From an uncultured Porphyromonadaceae bacterium (GTDB lineage: Bacteria; Bacteroidota; Bacteroidia; Bacteroidales; Muribaculaceae): a stretch of DNA of 64,000 bases. The first letter of the stretch is position 1; each line of letters starts with the position of its first letter. Location of the stretch: contig CABUIC010000001.1 of assembly GCA_902491515.1 (NCBI GenBank), positions 103,050 to 167,049 of the forward strand, read 5' to 3'. Positions 34,323 to 42,889 of the stretch are shown in pieces. The translations under genes were made by a program, and so were the position numbers. The notes beneath the pieces were generated by a model. It did not search any database. It saw only the letters and a program-made list of their open reading frames with translations, and had not been told where the DNA came from.

Positions 34323-36056
34323 TCAGTTTTTCGAGATGCGGAGTCTGTCGAGGATTCTGATGTCTTCTTTTTTCAATCCGCTTTCGAGAAGCGGGACGCT
34401 CTCGTTGTAATCGTTCAGATAGCGGCGCGTCGGCTCCTTGTAGCTTCTTGAGCACAACGAGAGCTCTGGCTTGAGTGCCGGCATCGCCAGATGGGCGAGG
34501 GCCACCGTTGTGTGGAATAAACTTTCGCTCGAACTCACATTCTTTTCCCTGTTGGCTTCAAGGGTACGGCATTCGGAAGGGTAGAGGGTCGCATAACTGC
34601 CGGACACCCAAACGAACATCGGGACGTGTATCTGATAATAGGTCGGACACGGAGAGGCATGGAGGAAGCGCTCCCGGTCGTCGTCGAATATGTCCTCGCC
34701 ATGGTCGGAAGCATAGACCGCCACCGCGGGGCGCCCGCTCCGTTCAAGTACTGAGAGGATGGAATCGATTGCCTTGTCTGTGGCAAGGATGGAATTGTCG
34801 TACGCGTTCACGAGGTCTTCCCGGTTGTCTCTTGATGCCTCGGCCGAATTGTCGGGCAGAAATCGGGCGTCTGACTCCGGATAACGCTCCTTGTAATTGA
34901 AATGCGAGCCATAGGTGTGAACAACGATGAACAGTCGTGTGTCGACGGGTTGGCCGGCGATGAACTTTTCCACTCGGGGAGCAAGTTCTGTGTCGTATTC
35001 GGGAGCCTTGGCTTTCGGATCGTCGCATATATAGTCGCACACGTCCGCACGGGCGCTGTAGTAGTCGATAAGCGACCGGTTGTGGGCCTGGTTTGAAATC
35101 CAGGCGGTCCTGTAGTCTGCCTCCTTGAATGCGTCAACTATGCATCCTGTCGAGTAAATCGAGTCATTGAACCCTGCGGCCGGAAGGTGCGAAAGCAGAA
35201 GCGGCACGCTCTTATGTGTGGTGTTGCTTTCAGAGAGCGTTTTCCGGTAGAACACAAGATTGTTGCGGGCGCTCAGGAGCGGAGTGGTGGGTCTGTTGTA
35301 CCCGCCCAGCCCCCAGTGGTTCGAGCGCGACGTCTCTCCCACGATGACAACTATAATCTGGGCGCTGTCCGCCGGTATTCCTTCGTCCTTGGCTATGGCA
35401 TGATGCCGGAATGAGGCGGACTTTTCGGGATAATTCTTGGTGACGGCACTTCTATCTGCGGCCTCGAACATATTGCACACCACGTTCAGCGGGAAGAGCT
35501 CACGGGTGGGTCGGTAGCCGTTGCCGGCTGTGAACGCCAGTCCGAAGGCCGCCAGCCCGAGAGTCGTAAGAGCGAGGCCGGTCCGGCGCCCGATTACAAG
35601 GGCCCGCTCAGGAATGCGCGCACCCCTTACCTCCGCCCAGATGCCGGAGCCTATCAGCGGAAGGTAGAGGAAGAGGACGGTGGCTATGGCATGCCCGAGG
35701 TTCCTTAGCAGTTCCGTGGCTTCGTGGTAGTTGGTCGTGGCAACGTTCAGGAACATGTCCACCGCGATGATGGACTCGCCGTAAAGAAACAGCAGGACAA
35801 TCTGGAAGGCGCAGAGCACCATCAGCGGTATGAAAAAGAGAATTTTTCTTCCTATCCTTGTTCCCCATGCGGAAATCAGAGTGTAAAGCCCGGCGGGAAG
35901 CAATATGTTCGCGAGCCTTGCAGGAATGCTGTAGTTCGTTTCGGTGATGTCAAGTCCGATGTTGGGAACAATCAGCAACAATGGCAGCAGCCACATCAGT
36001 ATGACTGCTGTATGCGGAAATCCGCCGTTTCTCCCGGTTTTGTCAGAATGCCTCAT
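34323..36056 (-). CDS. Phosphoethanolamine transferase (EptA-like, sulfatase fold)
   Basis: The 577-aa inner-membrane enzyme has about five N-terminal helices (residues 17-190) and a periplasmic alkaline-phosphatase-fold domain. The catalytic threonine is in IVVIVGETSRSNHWGLGGYN, and metal ligands are in VYASDHGED and VHTYGSHF. Enzymes of this type move phosphoethanolamine from phosphatidylethanolamine to lipid A or glycans and lower sensitivity to cationic peptides. The gene overlaps the preceding barrel gene by 14 nt, so they form an envelope operon. The acceptor is unproven. Confidence 0.88.
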   Translation of the reverse strand: MRHSDKTGRNGGFPHTAVILMWLLPLLLIVPNIGLDITETNYSIPARLANILLPAGLYTLISAWGTRIGRKILFFIPLMVLCAFQIVLLFLYGESIIAVDMFLNVATTNYHEATELLRNLGHAIATVLFLYLPLIGSGIWAEVRGARIPERALVIGRRTGLALTTLGLAAFGLAFTAGNGYRPTRELFPLNVVCNMFEAADRSAVTKNYPEKSASFRHHAIAKDEGIPADSAQIIVVIVGETSRSNHWGLGGYNRPTTPLLSARNNLVFYRKTLSESNTTHKSVPLLLSHLPAAGFNDSIYSTGCIVDAFKEADYRTAWISNQAHNRSLIDYYSARADVCDYICDDPKAKAPEYDTELAPRVEKFIAGQPVDTRLFIVVHTYGSHFNYKERYPESDARFLPDNSAEASRDNREDLVNAYDNSILATDKAIDSILSVLERSGRPAVAVYASDHGEDIFDDDRERFLHASPCPTYYQIHVPMFVWVSGSYATLYPSECRTLEANREKNVSSSESLFHTTVALAHLAMPALKPELSLCSRSYKEPTRRYLNDYNESVPLLESGLKKEDIRILDRLRISKN

Positions 36057-37236
36057 TGATGCTGAAGTTTAGTCCTTTTTCGTGCCGTCCGAAGCCGATG
36101 TCCACACGCACGTTCATGTTTTTCTTGAACTCCCACCTGTAGCCGAAGCCCCAGTTGGGGAGCACCATCCGCCAGCGCAGCGCCGAAAATTCCGGGAACA
36201 CCGTCCCGGCGCCGATCCATGCCACGACTCCGTTGCGCCGCCATACATGCTGCCGCAGTTCAAGCGTCGCGTCCATCTCCATCTTGTCGCGGTATCTGCC
36301 TTCAAAGTAGCCTCGCATGTTGTCGCTTCCGCCGAGTGTCGAGAGAAGGCCCCAGGGCGTGTTGCCGTAGGTCAGGCGAGTATGATAGCGGAAAGCCATC
36401 GTGCATCCTTTCCAGAGTCCGTTGTAGGTGCTGAGGGTCAGCTCGGTCATCGAAAAGGCGTATTTGTTGGCAAGGAACTTGGGGTTGAATCGTTGGTCGA
36501 GGCGGAGATTGAGCCCCTTTTGGGGGGCCGTAAGGTTGTCGCGCGTGTCTATCTGAGCCGTGAATCCGAACCCGACATTGAAGGTTCTGTCGCTTTCACC
36601 TTCCCATAGCCACGGCTTCTCGAACTGGCGCCCGTTGATGTAGTCGAAGGTCGCCAGCGGACCGATGAAGAATTTTTGTCCTAATCGCCATTTGTAGGCG
36701 GCTTCCGATCTCGAGCAAACGTATTTGTACTTCGACTCGTTCTCGTCGTTGACGTCCATGTCGTAGCCTATTCCCCAGAAACTCGTCTTGACGTAGCTGA
36801 TGCTCACGCTGTAGCTCAGCCGCTGGCGGTCGTGCGGAAAGATGTGGTTGCCGTCGAGCCCAAGCTCGAAGAACATGCTCGTTGTGGCTTTGGCCGTGAG
36901 AGACACATCGCTCATGGGGATTGTCTTGTCTTCCTTGTCGTGTCTGTATTGTCCGGCGGCGACAAGGGCTATGCCGAATTTCGTGTCCGATGAATAATAC
37001 GGACCCCCGATGAAACTGATGTCAAAATCCTTTTCCTCGTGGACCTTGTTCGTGTCCTCGAAATATCGGTATACTTTGCCGATTATGCCTTTTTTATAAA
37101 ATGGAAGTGATTTCAGCGAATCGGAAGCAAGACTGTCGGCCGGAACTGTAACCGTAGTCGTATCAGTCCCTTCGCTTGCCACCGAGGTAAAAATGACAAG
37201 AAAGCCGAAAGTGAATATGAGAAAAAATCTTAGCAT
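36043..37236 (-). CDS. BamA/TamA-family outer-membrane beta-barrel protein
   Basis: Start at 37236 gives a signal peptide (LRFFLIFTFGFLVIFTSVAS); the longer in-frame reading to 37353 has no signal and crosses the menD promoter. The 397-aa protein lacks POTRA-length N-terminal domains and consists mainly of barrel strands, with GGPYYSSDTKFGIAL at the start and LGGSDNMRGYFEGRYRDK resembling the conserved L6-loop region of Omp85 barrels. A C-terminal phenylalanine ends the barrel. It may export or insert envelope components with the EptA-like enzyme. Confidence 0.82.
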   Translation of the reverse strand: MLRFFLIFTFGFLVIFTSVASEGTDTTTVTVPADSLASDSLKSLPFYKKGIIGKVYRYFEDTNKVHEEKDFDISFIGGPYYSSDTKFGIALVAAGQYRHDKEDKTIPMSDVSLTAKATTSMFFELGLDGNHIFPHDRQRLSYSVSISYVKTSFWGIGYDMDVNDENESKYKYVCSRSEAAYKWRLGQKFFIGPLATFDYINGRQFEKPWLWEGESDRTFNVGFGFTAQIDTRDNLTAPQKGLNLRLDQRFNPKFLANKYAFSMTELTLSTYNGLWKGCTMAFRYHTRLTYGNTPWGLLSTLGGSDNMRGYFEGRYRDKMEMDATLELRQHVWRRNGVVAWIGAGTVFPEFSALRWRMVLPNWGFGYRWEFKKNMNVRVDIGFGRHEKGLNFSINEAF

Positions 37237-37250
37237 AATGTTGAAATCGC

Positions 37251-37283
37251 TTTGCAAAATTAACGCTAAATTTGCTAATTTTG
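37251..37283 (+). promoter_or_regulatory. Promoter of the menDBCE operon
   Basis: TTTG (37251-37254), 21 nt, TAATTTTG (37276-37283), 38 nt before the menD ATG. A reverse-strand TAATTTTG (37262-37255) lies within the spacer and could serve the divergent barrel gene. Confidence 0.7.
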
Positions 37284-37321
37284 TTGTCGCAAACGACAAA
37301 AAAGCAAACTTTACACCCCTT

Positions 37322-38995
37322 ATGGATAGGATTTCCAAGGACACATGCCTCATGCTCTGCGACCTTCTGGCTCTCTATGGCGTCAGGAGGGTTGTTTTGT
37401 CGCCCGGTTCGCGCAACGCGCCTCTCATCGTGGCCGTCGGTCGTTCCGGAGCCTTCGTTATCGACGTTATTATTGACGAGCGGCAGGCTGCATTTGCGGC
37501 CCTCGGAATGGCCTTGGCCTCCTCCGAGCCCGTGGCCTTGGTCTGCACTTCAGGAACAGCTCTTCTCAACTATGCTCCGGCTGTCGCCGAAGCTTACTAC
37601 AGGCGTGTCCCTCTTGTTGTCGTATCAGCCGACAGACCAGCGGAATGGATCGACCAGGACGACTCGCAGACAATCCGCCAGCCCGGAGCCCTTGCAAACA
37701 TTGTCCGCGACTCGCTGGACGTCAGCGAGGAACAGTATGCCGGGCCTGACGGCCCCTGGTGGCTGAACAGACGCCTCAACGATGTCCTCTCCAATGCAAC
37801 CGGACGTATCAAGGGACCTGTCCATATCAACATCCGCCTCGCCGAACCGCTCACTGCAACTGTTCAGGACTCGGTTCCACGCGAGCATGGCCGGAAAATC
37901 GATGTTGTCAGCGTCGTAGGCGGAAGCCTGCCTGAAAATATCGCTCTCGGCTATTCAAATGCCAGGAGAGTGCTGGTAATCATAGGATTCATGAACCCCG
38001 ATCCGCTGATGGACGAGTTCGTAAACCGTCTCGCTGACTCGGGGTGTGTGGTTCTCAAGGAAGCCCAGTCCAATATCTCCTCCTGCTCGCGCAACGTTTT
38101 TCCCTGCATTGACGCCGCTCTGAAAACCGCTCGACCGGAACTGGATAATCTTGTGCCTGACCTTGTCGTCACCATGGGCGGTTCGCTTCTCTCCCGGCAT
38201 GTCAAGACTTATCTCAGACGTTTTTCCGACAGGATGACCGTCTGGGCCGTAGGGTACCAGGACCACGCGGTGGATTGTTTCAAGGGGCTCGACGCCCGTA
38301 TCGACATGAACCCGGATGAATTCGTGGAATGCCTTCTTTCAACGGGTGTCGTAAAGGGTCCGGAATATGCGGAGGCGTGGCATAAGGCCGTCAGAGGGGA
38401 GTCGCCCGAAGAATTTGCCTCCCGTGCGTCGTGGTCGGACTTCAAGGCTGTCCGGACTCTTATTGACGGAGCTCCCGAAGGCATACACCTCCAGGTAAGC
38501 AATGGCACGGCGATACGCTACGTCCAGCTGTTCCGCAACTACGGCAAATTCTCTTCCGTCCACTGTAACCGCGGTGTCAGCGGCATCGACGGCTGTACAT
38601 CGACTGCTGTCGGTTTCGCCTCCGTTGCCGAAGGACCCACTCTTCTTCTAACGGGCGACATGAGCGCGGCATATGACATCGGCGCATTGTCCCTGCCGAT
38701 TATCACCCCCCGGCTGAGGATTGCGGTGCTGAATAATGCCGGTGGTGGCATTTTCCGTTTCATTCCTACGAGCCGCGACCTCCCGGAACTCGAAAAATAC
38801 TTCGTGGCTAAACCACGCCTCCCTCTCGAGCGCATTGCCGAGGCTTACGGTTTCGATTATTTCGAGGCTGACAGCGAAAAATCGCTTCTCGGCTCTCTGC
38901 CCGGCTTCTTCTCAGATTCCGGCCGTCCGGCACTGCTTAATATTATAACTCCCGCGGAACTTTCCGCAGAAATACTCTCAGAATTTTTCAGATGA
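37322..38995 (+). CDS. menD: SEPHCHC synthase (menaquinone synthesis)
   Basis: The 557-aa thiamine-diphosphate enzyme joins 2-oxoglutarate to isochorismate, the first committed menaquinone step. It starts DRISKDTCLMLCDLLALYGV with the MenD signature VVLSPGSRNAPL, followed by DERQAAF, CTSGTALLNYAPAV and SADRP. The C-terminal TPP domain includes GVSGIDGCTSTAVG and NAGGGIFRF. The ATG at 37322 follows the promoter directly; the longer reading from 37193 overlaps the divergent gene and gives a nonsense leader. It overlaps menB by 4 nt. Confidence 0.96.
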   Translation: MDRISKDTCLMLCDLLALYGVRRVVLSPGSRNAPLIVAVGRSGAFVIDVIIDERQAAFAALGMALASSEPVALVCTSGTALLNYAPAVAEAYYRRVPLVVVSADRPAEWIDQDDSQTIRQPGALANIVRDSLDVSEEQYAGPDGPWWLNRRLNDVLSNATGRIKGPVHINIRLAEPLTATVQDSVPREHGRKIDVVSVVGGSLPENIALGYSNARRVLVIIGFMNPDPLMDEFVNRLADSGCVVLKEAQSNISSCSRNVFPCIDAALKTARPELDNLVPDLVVTMGGSLLSRHVKTYLRRFSDRMTVWAVGYQDHAVDCFKGLDARIDMNPDEFVECLLSTGVVKGPEYAEAWHKAVRGESPEEFASRASWSDFKAVRTLIDGAPEGIHLQVSNGTAIRYVQLFRNYGKFSSVHCNRGVSGIDGCTSTAVGFASVAEGPTLLLTGDMSAAYDIGALSLPIITPRLRIAVLNNAGGGIFRFIPTSRDLPELEKYFVAKPRLPLERIAEAYGFDYFEADSEKSLLGSLPGFFSDSGRPALLNIITPAELSAEILSEFFR

Positions 38996-39813
38996 AAAGA
39001 CAATGGACCTCAATCAAGGAGTATAGCGACATCCTCTTTGAATTTTACAACGGAATAGCTAAAATCACCATTAACCGTCCGGAAGTCTACAATGCCTTCC
39101 GTCCGCAGACCAACGCTCAGATGCTTGACGCCATGGCGATTTGCCGTGACCGAGCCGATATCCGCGTCGTGGTGCTCACGGGTGCTGGCGACAAGGCTTT
39201 CTGCTCCGGAGGTGACCAGAACTATAAGTCCCGTGGCGGATACCGCGACGCCGACGGCACGCCCCGTCTGAACGTACTTGACCTTCACAAGGCTATCCGC
39301 TCCCTTGTTAAACCTGTCATTGCAATGGTCAACGGCTACTCCATCGGAGGAGGTAATGTACTGAACGTGGTCTGCGACCTCTCGATAGCGTCGGAAAACG
39401 CCCGCTTCGGCCAGACCGGGCCCAAGGTCGGCAGTTTCGATGCAGGCTTCGGCGCCAGTTATCTCGCTCGTTGCGTTGGCCAGAAGAAAGCGCGCGAAAT
39501 CTGGTTCCTCTGTCGCCAGTACTCCGCTCAGGAGGCTCTGGAGATGGGCATGGTGAATGCCGTGGTGCCTTTCGATAGCCTCGAGGACGTGACGGTGGAG
39601 TGGTGCGAGACCATAATGAAACGCAGTCCCTTCGCAATCCGAATGATCAAAAGGGCGCTTAACGCCGAGCTCGACGGCCAGCACGGTCTGATGGAGTTCG
39701 CGGGCGACGCCACTCTCATGTACTATCTGATGGACGAAGCTCAGGAGGGCGCCAGGGCTTTCCTTGAGAAGCGCGATCCCGACTTCGACAAATATCCCCA
39801 GTTCCCGGGATGA
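38992..39813 (+). CDS. menB: 1,4-dihydroxy-2-naphthoyl-CoA synthase
   Basis: The 273-aa crotonase-fold enzyme cyclises o-succinylbenzoyl-CoA. ITINRPEVYNAFRPQTN, the oxyanion-hole segments AFCSGGDQ and NGYSIGGGNVL, and GPKVGSFDAGFGASYLAR with the catalytic aspartate are conserved in MenB. Length is normal. Coupled by ATGA overlaps on both sides (menD and menC). Confidence 0.97.
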   Translation: MKRQWTSIKEYSDILFEFYNGIAKITINRPEVYNAFRPQTNAQMLDAMAICRDRADIRVVVLTGAGDKAFCSGGDQNYKSRGGYRDADGTPRLNVLDLHKAIRSLVKPVIAMVNGYSIGGGNVLNVVCDLSIASENARFGQTGPKVGSFDAGFGASYLARCVGQKKAREIWFLCRQYSAQEALEMGMVNAVVPFDSLEDVTVEWCETIMKRSPFAIRMIKRALNAELDGQHGLMEFAGDATLMYYLMDEAQEGARAFLEKRDPDFDKYPQFPG

Positions 39814-40832
39814 TTACTGCCTCCTGGTCTCCGTACGAACTCCGCTTTCTTTTCGAGGCCCGCACCTCGAGGGAAAGCATGTGGTCAAAAAAGACTTTCT
39901 TCGTCACCCTTCGCGACACGGAATCCGGCCGGGAAGGACACGGCGAATGCGGCCTCTTCAAAGGGCTTTCGGCAGATGATGTCCCTGAGTACGAATCCTT
40001 GCTCGACTATTTCTGTCTGCACCCCGAAGAGGCTCTCGGATGCCCGTACAGTTCTATCCGGATGGGTTTTGAGACCGCCTTCCGGGATATGGAAAGACCT
40101 GACGGCTGTCTTTTCCCCGGCGCTGAAGGTTGGCTTGACGGCATCGCGGGCATTCCTATCAACGGTCTCGTATGGATGGGCGACAAGCAGACTATGCTCC
40201 GCAGGGTCCGCGAGAAAATCGAGGCCGGCTTTTCTGTGCTCAAGCTGAAAATTGGCGGAATAGACTTCGATGACGAATGCGACATTATCGCTTCCGTGCG
40301 CCGTGAGTTCTCGCCTTCCGATCTGACTGTGCGTCTCGATGCTAACGGTAGTTTCAGCCCGTCCGACGCCCATTCGAAGCTCGACAGGCTTTCCCGCTTC
40401 TCCATCCACTCCATCGAACAACCTCTCAGAGCAGGTCTGATGGAGGAGAGCGCCGGAATCTGCCGCGAGTCTCCGGTGCCCGTTGCCCTCGACGAGGAGC
40501 TCATCGGTTGCCGCACCAAAGAAGAGGCCGCCGGCATTCTCGACACCATCCGTCCGCAATATATCATCCTGAAGCCCACCCTGTGCGGCGGATTCTCCGG
40601 AGCCGACACTCTCATATCTCTCGCCGGAGAGCGTGGAATAGGGTGGTGGGCCACTTCGGCCCTAGAGTCCAATATCGGCTTGAACGCCATCGCCCAGTGG
40701 GTGGCGGCGAAAAAGACGAGTCTGCCGCAGGGGCTTGGAACGGGTCAGCTTTACGAAAACAATATTCCGTCTGGAATGTACCTCCGCGGACAATACCTTT
40801 TTAACAATGGAAGACATAATCCGGGCTATTGA
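39810..40832 (+). CDS. menC: o-Succinylbenzoate synthase
   Basis: The 340-aa enolase-superfamily enzyme dehydrates SHCHC to o-succinylbenzoate. VLKLKIGG carries the catalytic lysine, VRLDANGSFS the first metal ligand, and VALDEELIG and ILKPTLCGG further ligands and the second lysine. Sequence identity in this family is low, so context within menDBCE is strong support. It overlaps menB by 4 nt and extends 26 nt past the preferred start of menE. Confidence 0.92.
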   Translation: MITASWSPYELRFLFEARTSRESMWSKKTFFVTLRDTESGREGHGECGLFKGLSADDVPEYESLLDYFCLHPEEALGCPYSSIRMGFETAFRDMERPDGCLFPGAEGWLDGIAGIPINGLVWMGDKQTMLRRVREKIEAGFSVLKLKIGGIDFDDECDIIASVRREFSPSDLTVRLDANGSFSPSDAHSKLDRLSRFSIHSIEQPLRAGLMEESAGICRESPVPVALDEELIGCRTKEEAAGILDTIRPQYIILKPTLCGGFSGADTLISLAGERGIGWWATSALESNIGLNAIAQWVAAKKTSLPQGLGTGQLYENNIPSGMYLRGQYLFNNGRHNPGY

Positions 40833-41751
40833 AGATTTCCGCCGGGAGTGGCGAAGCGATTCACCGTATGTATTGGCTCATACTTCCGGCTCGACGGGTA
40901 AGCCGAAATCAATCCGGCTCTCCAAATCGGACATGGCAGTTTCCGCAAGGGCTACAATATCCCGTTTCGGCATAAACAGCGAAAGTCGCATCGCGGCCGC
41001 GCTCTCCCCGGAATATATCGCGGGTAAAATGATGATTGTGCGCGGTGAGCTCGCGGCTTGCGGCGTAGTGCCTGTCCCTGTGGAATCCTGCCCCGACTTA
41101 TCGCATGTCGGACATCTCGATATCCTCGCCATCGTTCCTGCCCAGATTGACGGGGTCCTGCGTCAGTCTGCGGATATTGCCAATCTGTTGATCGGAGGGG
41201 CACCTATGGACGAGGCCCAGCGTGCCGCCATCGTCGCTTCGGGTATCTGCGCCTGGGAGAGCTACGGAATGACAGAAACATGTTCCCATGTCGCTCTGCG
41301 GAGAGTGACTGACGATCTGGACTCTCCTTTCATTGCAATGCCCGGCTTCTCTTTCGCAACCGACACTCGCGGATGCCTGCGCATCCTGTCAGATGAATTC
41401 TCCTGGCGCGAACTTGTCACCAACGATTGCGTCGAGCTTATCGACGCCCGGAGTTTCAGGTGGAAAGGGCGCTTCGACAATGTCATTATTTCCGGAGGTC
41501 TGAAACTCCACCCTGAAATCCTGGAAAAGGAATACGCGCCCGCTCTCGGCGGACGGAACTTCTACGTCTGCGGACGCCCGGATGAAAAATGGGGTACGGC
41601 GGTAGTTCTCGTTGTAGAGGGTGATGCCATTGAAGGTCTCGACAAAAAAATAGCCTCCGTAGTGGCGGACCGTCGCCGCCTGCCGAAGGCTATAATTTAT
41701 AAATCCGGGCTCCCCAGAACTCCGAACGGAAAAATCATCCGAACTTGCTGA
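40807..41751 (+). CDS. menE: o-Succinylbenzoate-CoA ligase
   Basis: The 314-aa protein is a short ANL-superfamily adenylating enzyme that activates o-succinylbenzoate with CoA. Motifs: LAHTSGSTGKPKS (ATP loop), WESYGMTETCSHV, RWKGRFDNVIISGG (hinge) and the C-terminal lysine region PRTPNGKI. The ATG at 40807 is chosen; the extended frame from 40735 is a menC shadow. At 314 aa it lacks much of the usual N-terminal subdomain, as is usual for Bacteroidota MenE. It overlaps the regulator gene on the other strand by 17 nt. Confidence 0.93.
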   Translation: MEDIIRAIEDFRREWRSDSPYVLAHTSGSTGKPKSIRLSKSDMAVSARATISRFGINSESRIAAALSPEYIAGKMMIVRGELAACGVVPVPVESCPDLSHVGHLDILAIVPAQIDGVLRQSADIANLLIGGAPMDEAQRAAIVASGICAWESYGMTETCSHVALRRVTDDLDSPFIAMPGFSFATDTRGCLRILSDEFSWRELVTNDCVELIDARSFRWKGRFDNVIISGGLKLHPEILEKEYAPALGGRNFYVCGRPDEKWGTAVVLVVEGDAIEGLDKKIASVVADRRRLPKAIIYKSGLPRTPNGKIIRTC

Positions 41752-42433
41752 CCTTCCTCAGCGCGGCTTCGTTGATGATTTTGATGCGTCGGCCGTCCAC
41801 AAGGAGGATTTTCTCGGCTACAAAGGTCGAGAGTGTGCGGATTGCATTCGCCGTGGTCATGTTTGAAAGATTGGCCAGATCCTCGCGCGACATATAGATG
41901 TTGAGCGTGGCGCCGTCGTCCTCGTAGCCGTAACTGTCCAGAAGGACCATCAGGGCCTCCGCCAGACGTCCGCGGAGATGCTTTTGGGTCAGGTTCACGA
42001 TTTTTGTGTCGGAGCCTCCGAGGTTGTGCGAGAGCTCCCGGATGAAGAACCATGCAAGATTGATGTTGTGCTGTATGATTTCGCGGACAATACTGAGTGG
42101 GAGCGCCCCGAGAACCGAAGGCTCGAACGCGCTTGCGCTCGACACGTATGGTTCCCCGGCGAAATACGCCCTGTAACCGAAATATTGCACGGGACGTATC
42201 AGACGCAGTATCTGGACTCTGTCGCCGACCCCTTTCTTTGTCTTCTTGACCTTGCCCTTGAAAAGACACCAGAGATTCTCGGGTTCATCGCCTTCGGCGT
42301 AGATAAGCTGGTTCTTCTTGAAAGTGTGGAGCGTGAGATTGTCCGTAATAATACGCTTCTCCTCCGGAGAGAGGAGCGACCAGACCTCGGCCATGTCTTC
42401 GTTTATTACCTTTTCAAGTGCTTTCTTTAACAT
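41735..42433 (-). CDS. Crp/Fnr-family transcription regulator
   Basis: Residues about 30-140 form a cyclic-nucleotide-binding-like beta-roll (LYTFKK-type strand, YAEGDEPENLWCLFKGKVK, YFGYRAYFAGE) and the C-terminus has a winged helix (SREDLANLSNMTTANAIRTL). Only one cysteine is present, so there is no FNR iron-sulfur cluster. The ATG at 42433 (232 aa) is preferred: the alternative at 42469 falls inside a dyad just after the promoter. It converges on menE. The effector and targets are unknown; B. thetaiotaomicron relatives regulate stress and redox genes. Confidence 0.85.
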   Translation of the reverse strand: MLKKALEKVINEDMAEVWSLLSPEEKRIITDNLTLHTFKKNQLIYAEGDEPENLWCLFKGKVKKTKKGVGDRVQILRLIRPVQYFGYRAYFAGEPYVSSASAFEPSVLGALPLSIVREIIQHNINLAWFFIRELSHNLGGSDTKIVNLTQKHLRGRLAEALMVLLDSYGYEDDGATLNIYMSREDLANLSNMTTANAIRTLSTFVAEKILLVDGRRIKIINEAALRKVSKFG

Positions 42434-42458
42434 ACTGTCCGCTTGGATTTGAGAAATA

Positions 42459-42485
42459 ATGCCGTACAATTATGTTTTACGGCAT
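42459..42485 (-). promoter_or_regulatory. Inverted repeat in the regulator's leader (candidate operator or hairpin)
   Basis: ATGCCGT and ACGGCAT form a perfect 7-bp inverted repeat with a 13-nt AT-rich centre. It starts one base after the -7 box and so covers the transcription start, 26 nt before the coding region. The geometry would suit binding by a dimeric Crp-type protein (autorepression) or an mRNA hairpin. Confidence 0.65.
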
Positions 42486-42486
42486 A

Positions 42487-42517
42487 CAAAGGTAGCAATA
42501 AAAATTTTTCCATCAAA
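42487..42517 (-). promoter_or_regulatory. Promoter of the Crp/Fnr-type gene
   Basis: Minus strand: TTTG (42517-42514), 19 nt, TACCTTTG (42494-42487). It is back-to-back with the 6S-like RNA promoter, whose -33 box begins only 16 bp away. Confidence 0.75.
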
Positions 42518-42532
42518 AAAAATGTGAAATAA

Positions 42533-42564
42533 TTTGCATTAGCGAACAGAAAACCCTAACTTTG
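42533..42564 (+). promoter_or_regulatory. Promoter of the 6S-like RNA
   Basis: TTTG (42533-42536), 20 nt, TAACTTTG (42557-42564), a full match to the Bacteroidales consensus, with no open reading frame downstream. Confidence 0.8.
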
Positions 42565-42571
42565 CGTTACG

Positions 42572-42810
42572 GAATTGAAACCCATACCACATCAAAGTAG
42601 ATTGGGAAACTCTTCAAACCAAAATAAAATTCCGAGACACGCTTGACCGACCAATGGCGGGCCCCATTCTCCCCCCCGGGAGAAGTTCGGTTTCCGGACC
42701 AGGCGGATTACAAAGGGCGGCGGGCACTCAAATCCTGTCTTTTCGGAGTTTCATCGCATCCTTTGGTGTGGATTTTATAACCCGGCAGCCTCCATGGTCG
42801 CCGGGTTTTT
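42572..42810 (+). ncRNA. ssrS: 6S-like non-coding RNA (candidate)
   Basis: The stretch has no credible ORF but has its own promoter and terminator. It folds as a long rod: an 11-bp terminal stem (CCACATCAAAG at 42587-42597 with CTTTGGTGTGG at 42761-42771), a 7-bp stem (GAAACTC 42606-42612 with GAGTTTC 42746-42752), an A-rich bubble on the 5' side, GAGACA with TGTCTT further in, and an apical hairpin TTCTCCC/GGGAGAA. A rod with an asymmetric central bubble is the plan of 6S RNA, which imitates an open promoter and binds RNA polymerase. It is not RNase P, tmRNA or SRP RNA by inspection. The boundaries are estimated from promoter and terminator. Confidence 0.55.
42779..42810 (+). terminator. Terminator of the 6S-like RNA
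   Basis: AACCCGGC and GCCGGGTT pair as an 8-bp stem with a 13-nt loop, followed by a run of five thymines (42806-42810). Confidence 0.85.
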
Positions 42811-42842
42811 CATTTGTGTTCGCCTGATATTGTCGCCCGATA

Positions 42843-42887
42843 AACGACGGAGGCATCTCTTTCATTCCAAGAGATGCCTCCGTCGTT
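42843..42887. terminator. Perfect 18-bp hairpin, probably the tRNA-Leu terminator
   Basis: AACGACGGAGGCATCTCT (42843-42860) is an exact inverted repeat of 42870-42887, with a 9-nt loop. It lies 2 nt beyond the tRNA-Leu 3' end. On the minus strand it is followed only by TTATCGGG, so the usual T run is weak. Confidence 0.65.
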
Positions 42888-42889
42888 AG

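Noticed and set aside
42572..42810. tmRNA or SRP RNA as the identity of the intergenic RNA
   Set aside because: No tRNA-like ends or tag frame and no SRP tetraloop domain are present.
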